Shown here in pieces: positions 1 through 4,330 of a stretch of DNA of 11,387 bases (position 1 is its first letter; every line of letters starts with the position of its first letter). Source of the DNA: Chloroflexota bacterium (GTDB taxonomy: Bacteria; Chloroflexota; Anaerolineae; Ardenticatenales; Ardenticatenaceae); the NCBI GenBank assembly GCA_003520455.1, contig DOUV01000317.1:1-11387 (forward strand), written 5' to 3'. Made by a program: the position numbers and the translations under genes. A model generated the notes under the pieces. It worked only from the letters and a program-made list of their open reading frames with translations, made no database searches and was not told the DNA's origin.

Positions 1-562
1 AGAGACCACGCCCCAGGCGATGCTGGAGCTGGCCTTGATTGAGAACATCCAGCGCCAGGACCTCAACCCGCTGGAAGAAGCTGAGGCCTATCAGCAATTG
101 GTCAACGATTTTGGTTTGACTCACGACGAGGTCGCCCGACGTGTCGGCAAAAGCCGGCCCGCGATCACCAATACCCTTCGCCTGCTCGCGCTCCCAGAAG
201 CAATCCGTGAGCTCCTCATGACCGGGAAGCTCAGCGCCGGCCATGCTCGGGCGTTGGCCAGCCTCGGCAAGGCTAGCCAGATGATGGATGTGCTCGAGAT
301 CGTGCAGCGGCGCGGGCTGAATGTTCGCATGACCGAGGAACTGGTCAAGGCTGTGCAAGCGGGCAAGCCAATCGCAGCGGCTCCGCGTCCTGCGACCTCA
401 CGCTCCGCTTCCCCCGAGGTGGCCCTTGAAGCGAGGTTCCGCGATGCCCTGAGTGCCAGGGTCAGTCTGATGCGTGGGCGGCGGGGGGGGAAGCTCGTGA
501 TCTACTTCAAGAACGATGAGGATCTCGAGCATCTCTATTCGGTGATCGTCGGGGAACCCTGA
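1..562 (+). CDS. parB: Chromosome-partitioning protein ParB, 3' part (cut by the left edge)
   Basis: ParB is the CTP-dependent clamp that loads at parS sites, spreads along DNA and works with ParA to segregate newly replicated origins. The reading frame is open from base 2, so the gene starts outside the window; 186 residues are visible. The visible part opens with the family-typical stretch ALIENIQRQDLNPLEEA, the end of the N-terminal CTP-binding/parS-loading region. A helix-turn-helix follows (LTHDEVARRVGKSRPAITN, then LRLLALP), which reads parS. After a proline/alanine-rich linker (around bases 362-412) comes a short C-terminal dimerisation domain ending VIYFKNDEDLEHLYSVI. The N-terminal GERR-type CTP motif lies off the edge. 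An internal ATG at base 20 is not a plausible start because it would remove conserved sequence. The stop overlaps a possible downstream ATG (TGATG), and parS sites lie about 1 and 2.3 kb downstream, consistent with a chromosomal ParB near the origin. Confidence 0.95.
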   Translation, partial: ETTPQAMLELALIENIQRQDLNPLEEAEAYQQLVNDFGLTHDEVARRVGKSRPAITNTLRLLALPEAIRELLMTGKLSAGHARALASLGKASQMMDVLEIVQRRGLNVRMTEELVKAVQAGKPIAAAPRPATSRSASPEVALEARFRDALSARVSLMRGRRGGKLVIYFKNDEDLEHLYSVIVGEP

Positions 563-605
563 TGCGTCGATCCCGTGGCCTTCTGGGGAATCAGCATCAA
601 CCATC

Positions 606-610
606 AGGAG
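606..610 (+). promoter_or_regulatory. Ribosome binding site choosing the GTG start of the methyltransferase
   Basis: AGGAG lies 5 bases ahead of GTG 616. The alternative in-frame ATG at 562 overlaps the parB stop codon and has only a weak GGGGAA upstream, so GTG 616 is preferred. Confidence 0.6.
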
Positions 611-615
611 CGCCT

Positions 616-1533
616 GTGACCCACGAATCTCACATCACGCCGCTGCGCTGCAATTACGAGGGTTCGCATTATCAGGAAGCCTTCTGGACCACAGCACGCC
701 GGTACGAAGATCTGGCCGAGCGGGCTGCGCTCCGGAAACTCCTGCCTCCGGTCGGGCGGCGGATCGTCGAGATCGGCGCCGGTGCGGGGCGCCTGGCAGA
801 TCTCTACGGCCAGCATGAAGAGGTCTACCTGGTGGATTACGCCCGGTCGCAACTCGACCAGGCTCGGGAGCGATGGGGGGCCGACCCGCGCTTCACCTTC
901 GTCCAGGCCGATATCTACAATCTTCCTTTCCCCGATTGCTATTTCGATACGGTTGTGACCGTGCGCGTGCTTCACCATATCAAGGCCCTCGGGCCAGCAT
1001 TTGATTCGATCCGGCGGATTCTTCGGCCCGGAGGCATCTATGTTGCTGAGTTTGCCAACAAGCGTAATCTCAAGGCGGTCATCCGTTATTGCTTGGGATG
1101 CGTGAAGCCGGGCGAGAATCCGTTCGGCCTTGATCCGTACGAGTTCGTGCCGCTCAACATCGATTACCATCCGGCGCACCTTGTCTGGGAATTACGCCAG
1201 GCCGGCTTCGATGTCGCCCAGGAGCTGGCTGTGAGCTTCTTTCGCCTCGGTTGGCTGAAAGAACACCTCTCGGCTACCCTTTTGGCGAGGCTCGACAGTT
1301 CGCTGCAGGCGCCATTGGCGCGCTTGCGGCTCACGCCCAGTATCTTTCTTCGGGCTGAAGCGTGTCCGCTGGCCGACGTGCCGGTTGATTCCTCCGCGCG
1401 CTGGCGTTGCCCGGCCTGCCACAGCACCGGCATCGAAATGCGGCCGGATACTCTCATCTGTCTGTCCTGCGGGAGCGTCTATCGCATCATAGAGGGCGTT
1501 GTGTGCATGCGGTGCGACGAAGGTTTCACGTGA
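616..1533 (+). CDS. Class I SAM-dependent methyltransferase with C-terminal Trm112-like zinc ribbon
   Basis: The protein (305 residues from GTG 616; 323 from ATG 562) has the Rossmann methyltransferase core. Motif I is VEIGAGAG (about residues 51-58), the acidic residue binding the ribose of S-adenosylmethionine is in VYLVDYA (about 74), and motif IV is QADIYNLPFPDCYFDTV (about 97-113), followed by LHHI and LRPGG. This pattern is closest to the Methyltransf_11/UbiE-like small-molecule group. The last 44 residues form a separate metal-binding module with CPAC (265-268), CLSC (282-285) and then GSVYRIIEGVVCM, resembling the Trm112/Zn-ribbon signature (CxxC...CxxC..Y.I.dGI). A further CMRC pair lies at 297-300. 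The substrate cannot be told from sequence. The gene sits between parB and dnaN in the same direction, so cotranscription with parB is likely. Its TGA stop lies inside a parS site, so the last three codons and the stop are constrained by ParB binding. Confidence is high for the fold and low for any specific role. Confidence 0.85.
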   Translation: MTHESHITPLRCNYEGSHYQEAFWTTARRYEDLAERAALRKLLPPVGRRIVEIGAGAGRLADLYGQHEEVYLVDYARSQLDQARERWGADPRFTFVQADIYNLPFPDCYFDTVVTVRVLHHIKALGPAFDSIRRILRPGGIYVAEFANKRNLKAVIRYCLGCVKPGENPFGLDPYEFVPLNIDYHPAHLVWELRQAGFDVAQELAVSFFRLGWLKEHLSATLLARLDSSLQAPLARLRLTPSIFLRAEACPLADVPVDSSARWRCPACHSTGIEMRPDTLICLSCGSVYRIIEGVVCMRCDEGFT

Positions 1534-1537
1534 AACA
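1522..1537. other. parS: parS centromere site (one mismatch), overlapping the methyltransferase stop codon
   Basis: The sequence GGTTTCACGTGAAACA matches the bacterial parS consensus TGTTTCACGTGAAACA at 15 of 16 bases, with only the outermost base changed. The 14-base core is a perfect palindrome. The TGA stop of the methyltransferase (1531-1533) is within the right half-site. ParB, whose gene ends about 1 kb upstream, is the expected ligand. The match is read directly from sequence; binding is inferred from the conservation of parS across bacterial phyla. Confidence 0.9.
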
Positions 1538-1630
1538 ATCCCCAACTCATTTGGGAGCCATCGATCGCCTGGGACCGCCAGTCCGAGTCCGAGGACGGCC
1601 CAGATACTTTCAACCTTCTTTACCCTGCCT

Positions 1631-1637
1631 GGAGGAG
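1631..1637 (+). promoter_or_regulatory. Strong ribosome binding site of dnaN
   Basis: GGAGGAG lies 5 bases ahead of ATG 1643. It fixes the dnaN start there rather than at upstream in-frame codons (from 1499), which would overlap the methyltransferase gene and parS. Confidence 0.8.
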
Positions 1638-1642
1638 CGCCA

Positions 1643-2785
1643 ATGCGGGTCTCATGCTTACAGGAAAATCTGGCACGTGGCTTGGGCGTTGTCAGCCGCG
1701 CCGTCGCCACGCGCTCGACCTTGCCGGTCTTGAGTAACATTTACGTTGGAACCGACGCGGGTCGCCTCAAACTCGCCGCGACGAATCTGGAAATTGGCAT
1801 CACCTGCTGGGTAGGCGCCAAGGTTGAGGAGGAAGGGGCGACAACGGTACCGGCGCGCATCTTCGGCGATCTGGTGAGCCAGTCGCCGCCCGAGCGGATC
1901 GAACTTGAGCTGAATGTCCGTGGCCAGGAACTCCGCTACCACTGCGCCCAAATTGAATCCACCATCAAGGGCATCGACGCCAGCGAGTTCCCGATTATTC
2001 CCACGGCCGAGGAGCGGGGCGGCGACATCACTATTCCTCCCGATCTTCTCAAAGAGATGATCGGGCAGGTGGCCTTCGCCGCTGCAACCGATGAGAGCCG
2101 GCCGATCCTCACCGGGGTCTTGATGGACTTCCATGAGGATCAGTTGACGCTTGCCGCCGCCGATGGCTTTCGTCTCTCCGTACGGACCGCGCATCTGGAG
2201 GCGCCCGTAGCGCAGAAGATGCGTGTGATTGTCCCGGCGCGGGCGCTGAACGAGTTGGCGCGGATCATTGGCGACCAGGAAGCGCCTGTCGAGATCACCG
2301 TCACGCCCAATCGCAACCAGGTTCTCTTCCATTTGGAGAATGTCGATGTCGCTTCGCAGTTAATCGAGGGCAACTTTCCGGACTACAAGCAGATCATCCC
2401 CAAGAATACGCAGACTCGAGCGGTGGTTGACACGGCTACTTTTCTCAAGGCCGTGCGCCGGGCCTATATTTTTGCGCGGGATGTTGCTAACATCGTACGG
2501 ATTGCCATCGGTGCTGAGAAGGAGTTACAACCCAGCCAATTGACGGTGAGTGCGGAGGCGGCCGAGGTTGGTGATGACGTGGAGGTATTGCCCGCCCAGG
2601 TCGAGGGCCCAGCGATGGAGATTGCGTTCAATGCGAAGTATCTCATTGATATTCTAAGCGTCATCGGGACCGCGAAAACCGCCGTTGAAACCAACTCCTC
2701 CTCCAGTCCTGGCGTCATTCGCCCTGTCGCCGGCGATGGTTTCACCCACGTTGTTATGCCGATGCATATCGGATCTAACCGCTAG
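1643..2785 (+). CDS. dnaN: DNA polymerase III beta sliding clamp
   Basis: DnaN forms the ring-shaped dimer that tethers the replicative polymerase to DNA and recruits repair and replication-control proteins. The product is 380 residues, the normal length for the family, with three clamp-fold domains. Recognisable landmarks are TLPVLSNI (27-34) and LAATNLEIGI (44-53) in domain 1, then IKGIDASEFPIIP (108-120) leading into domain 2, SRPILTGVLMD and ADGFRLSVR in domain 2, and FPDYKQIIP before domain 3. The C-terminus has THVVMPM, the conserved strand by the client-binding pocket, followed by an extra tail HIGSNR. The 109 bases between the methyltransferase stop and the ATG hold part of parS and the ribosome binding site; no convincing promoter was seen there, so read-through from the parB side is possible. 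A rho-independent terminator follows 20 bases after the stop. Some residues differ from textbook clamps, but there is no truncation or frameshift. Confidence 0.96.
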   Translation: MRVSCLQENLARGLGVVSRAVATRSTLPVLSNIYVGTDAGRLKLAATNLEIGITCWVGAKVEEEGATTVPARIFGDLVSQSPPERIELELNVRGQELRYHCAQIESTIKGIDASEFPIIPTAEERGGDITIPPDLLKEMIGQVAFAAATDESRPILTGVLMDFHEDQLTLAAADGFRLSVRTAHLEAPVAQKMRVIVPARALNELARIIGDQEAPVEITVTPNRNQVLFHLENVDVASQLIEGNFPDYKQIIPKNTQTRAVVDTATFLKAVRRAYIFARDVANIVRIAIGAEKELQPSQLTVSAEAAEVGDDVEVLPAQVEGPAMEIAFNAKYLIDILSVIGTAKTAVETNSSSSPGVIRPVAGDGFTHVVMPMHIGSNR

Positions 2786-2805
2786 CGACCATCCTGGTGG
2801 GAGAC

Positions 2806-2834
2806 GGGGCGCTGCCTGAGCGGCGCCCTTTTTC
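2806..2834 (+). terminator. Rho-independent terminator after dnaN
   Basis: An 8-bp GC-rich stem (GGGCGCTG at 2807-2814 with CGGCGCCC at 2821-2828, one G-U pair) closes a 6-base loop, CCTGAG. A run of five T follows (2829-2833). It separates the parB-methyltransferase-dnaN group from thiamine pyrophosphokinase. Confidence 0.85.
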
Positions 2835-2856
2835 GTGCTCGCGCCAGACGTTTCCA

Positions 2857-2872
2857 TGTTTCACGTGAAACA
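2857..2872. other. parS: Perfect parS centromere site
   Basis: TGTTTCACGTGAAACA is an exact, fully palindromic match to the 16-base parS consensus. It lies in the short gap between the dnaN terminator and the thiamine pyrophosphokinase ribosome binding site, 12 bases before that gene's ATG. With the site at 1522 it makes a pair 1.3 kb apart flanking dnaN. Confidence 0.95.
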
Positions 2873-2884
2873 GAAAGGGACTCC

Positions 2885-3532
2885 ATGCGCGTGGTCATAT
2901 TCGGCAACGGGAACTTGTGGGACATCGACTACGAGCGCTCCCTCATCCGTCCAGATGACCGGATCTACTGCGCCGATGGTGGCTCGCGCCACGCCTTTGA
3001 GCTCGGGATCGTGCCCGATCTTGTCATCGGCGATTCCGACTCTCTGGCAGAGGCACCTCGTGCCTGGCTGTTGTCACACAACGTCAGTTTCCAGAGTCAC
3101 CCGACCGAAAAAGATGCGACCGATTTCGAATTGGCCCTCCAGGCTGCTATCGCCGCTGGGGCCGATTCAGTGTTGATGCTGGGAGCCACCGGTACTCGCA
3201 CTGACCACACCTTTGCGAATTTCTCTCTCCTGGCAGCAGCCAGGCGGGCCGGTGTCGCCGCTCAAATCGTGGCCGGCCGCCAGCATTGCTTCTTCATATC
3301 GAATGAGCGCATCATGATCCATGGTGAATCTGGACAAACCCTCTCACTCCTTCCCTGGGGAGACGACGCGCGTGGCGTCACGGCAGAGGGGGTGTATTGG
3401 CCCCTGCGTGATGCGACGCTGGTCTTCGGTGAGACGCGTGGCATCAGCAATGTTCTGGTGGCAGACGAGGCGCAAATTTCTGTACGACAGGGTGTATTGC
3501 TGGTGGTCCATCACCGTGGACCGGTTGAGTAA
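2885..3532 (+). CDS. thiN: Thiamine pyrophosphokinase
   Basis: This enzyme (EC 2.7.6.2) transfers pyrophosphate from ATP to thiamine, making thiamine diphosphate in one step. It suits cells that salvage whole thiamine. The product is 215 residues, close to single-domain bacterial enzymes such as Bacillus ThiN. Family motifs appear in order: YCADGGSRHA (about 28-37), PDLVIGDSDSL (about 44-54; the usual form is GDFDS), EKDATDFELAL (about 74-84) and LGATGTRTDHTFANFSLL (about 98-115) in the catalytic half, then the C-terminal thiamine-binding beta domain with LRDATLVFGETRGISN. ATG 2885 is preceded by AAAGGGA (2874-2880) at 4 bases spacing. The upstream terminator suggests separate transcription or read-through; no clear promoter was seen in the 23 bases between terminator and parS. 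The minus-strand thiamine importer at 7275-11387 would supply its substrate. Confidence 0.93.
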   Translation: MRVVIFGNGNLWDIDYERSLIRPDDRIYCADGGSRHAFELGIVPDLVIGDSDSLAEAPRAWLLSHNVSFQSHPTEKDATDFELALQAAIAAGADSVLMLGATGTRTDHTFANFSLLAAARRAGVAAQIVAGRQHCFFISNERIMIHGESGQTLSLLPWGDDARGVTAEGVYWPLRDATLVFGETRGISNVLVADEAQISVRQGVLLVVHHRGPVE

Positions 3533-3857
3533 AGATCCGGTGAGAGGGCATGGCCAGGAGAGAGTCGTTGATCGGGCTCGTGTCTGGCCAAACAAACCAA
3601 ATCCACCCTCCTCCGTGAGTATGCTCGAAACAGTCCGGCGAATCTCGTTCGCCCGAAATGCTATCAAAAGCAAGAAACCTACCTGTCGCCTCAGGTCGTG
3701 TGGTTCATTGTCAAAGATGCCATTGGCGACATTTGCCGTCTTGCAGGAACAGATTTCGCTGCGATTGAAGTTGTCGAAGTTCAGGAAGAGCGATCTCTTG
3801 CGTGTCGATCGACCGATTGCCCAACGCCCCGTTCCTGCAGGACCAGGCAACTTTCGC

Positions 3858-3886
3858 TTGCAGCGCGCCTCGGGGTATGTTATAGT
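3858..3886 (+). promoter_or_regulatory. Putative sigma-70 promoter with extended -10
   Basis: TTGCAG (3858-3863, three of six matches to the -35 consensus) is followed after 17 bases by TATAGT (3881-3886, five of six matches to TATAAT). A TG dinucleotide sits one base upstream of the -10 (3878-3879), making an extended -10. Transcription would start near 3893, which would give the nuclease gene a leader of about 440 bases. No experimental support is available. Confidence 0.5.
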
Positions 3887-3894
3887 CAATACCC

Positions 3895-4008
3895 TCTACG
3901 TCGCGTAGAAGACCTTCTCTGTCTGCGAGAGTCTGGCATCAGCCCTGTCTGCATAAATGCCTCTTCCCAAGGAGGTGTCCCTGCACGTCATGACGGACAA
4001 GTCCTCCT
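3895..4008 (+). ncRNA. Candidate structured leader or small RNA (four adjacent hairpins)
   Basis: Starting about where the promoter at 3858-3886 would initiate, four hairpins lie end to end. The first is TCTACG/CGTAGA with loop TCG (3895-3909). The second is AGAC-TCTC/GAGA-GTCT with a 2-base bulge and 7-base loop (3910-3934). The third is GGCAT/ATGCC (3935-3961). The fourth is AGGAGG-TGTCC/GGACA-(3-base bulge)-CCTCCT (3970-4008), with a palindrome CGTCATGACG (3986-3995) in and beside its loop. The fourth stem buries a Shine-Dalgarno-like AAGGAGGTG. I do not recognise a known RNA family; SRP RNA, TPP riboswitch and T-box hallmarks are absent. Pairing was found by eye without energy calculation. 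Confidence 0.3.
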
Positions 4009-4284
4009 ATCTCTGACGATCTACTCTCTACCCTCTTCGCCACCTGCTTCCACCTTCTCCCCGACGTCTCGATAGCCTGGCCGCACCGTCGTAGAACTTT
4101 TCGCTTGCTCGAATCGATACTTCTTCACCAGCCGAACCGCTGCATTTCCAAAAACGGAAGATATTCGCGCCTGATGCAGTGCCATTCACCAACTTGGCAG
4201 CGTGCTCGCCATCTTTTCCCAATATTGTTCGCCCACCGGATGGCTCATAACTCGGCCTCACTAACCCGGGACCTTCCACCAAAG

Positions 4285-4300
4285 CACCTCGCGTGAGGTG
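4285..4300 (+). other. Short hairpin ahead of the nuclease gene
   Basis: CACCTC (4285-4290) and GAGGTG (4295-4300) pair perfectly around the tetraloop GCGT, 30 bases upstream of ATG 4331. The in-frame GTG at 4298 is part of this stem, which argues against its use as a start. Function is unknown. Confidence 0.4.
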
Positions 4301-4314
4301 GCTCTGGCGAACCC

Positions 4315-4321
4315 AAAGGAG
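4315..4321 (+). promoter_or_regulatory. Ribosome binding site choosing the ATG start of the nuclease
   Basis: AAAGGAG lies 9 bases ahead of ATG 4331. This start puts a normal signal peptide at the N-terminus, whereas GTG 4298 would add 11 residues in front of it and has no good ribosome binding site. Confidence 0.75.
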
Positions 4322-4330
4322 TATCCCAAG

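Larger units (their letters stand above)
3533..4330 (+). other. Long intergenic region without a recognisable gene
   Basis: These 798 bases between thiamine pyrophosphokinase and the nuclease are less GC-rich than the flanking genes. Frames are open by chance on both strands (for example about 3572-4075 plus), but none gives a recognisable protein or has a ribosome binding site. Structures seen are a 7-base inverted repeat TGGCCAG/CTGGCCA (3551-3557 and 3584-3590) without a T-run, a promoter-like site at 3858-3886, four successive hairpins at 3895-4008, a pyrimidine-rich stretch at about 4003-4070, and a 6-bp hairpin at 4285-4300. No DnaA-box cluster (TTATCCACA type), tRNA T-loop or TPP-riboswitch core was found. 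Confidence 0.6.

Noticed and set aside
562..615. ATG 562 as methyltransferase start, overlapping the parB stop
   Set aside because: GTG 616 has AGGAG at ideal spacing, and the 18 extra residues are not part of the methyltransferase fold; ATG 562 stays possible through translational coupling.
1499..1642. Upstream in-frame extension of dnaN
   Set aside because: It overlaps the methyltransferase end and parS; ATG 1643 has a strong GGAGGAG and gives the normal clamp N-terminus.
1672..1680. Another CACGTG core near the dnaN start
   Set aside because: The flanking bases do not match parS (GGCACGTGG instead of TTTCACGTGAAA).
2786..2884. TPP riboswitch ahead of thiamine pyrophosphokinase
   Set aside because: The gap is filled by a terminator and parS; the conserved CTGAGA and ACCTGA-type core elements are absent.
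3572..4075. Open plus-strand frame in the intergenic region
   Set aside because: No ribosome binding site, no recognisable protein, low-complexity end, and other frames over the same bases are equally open.
4240..4280. tRNA-like stretch (CTCATAAC and a nearby TTCCACCA)
   Set aside because: No T-loop GTTCGA-type sequence, no acceptor-stem pairing and no D-arm could be found.
3533..4330. Possible replication origin in the long gap between the kinase and the nuclease
   Set aside because: parB, dnaN and parS make an origin nearby likely, but no DnaA-box cluster or AT-rich unwinding region was seen here.
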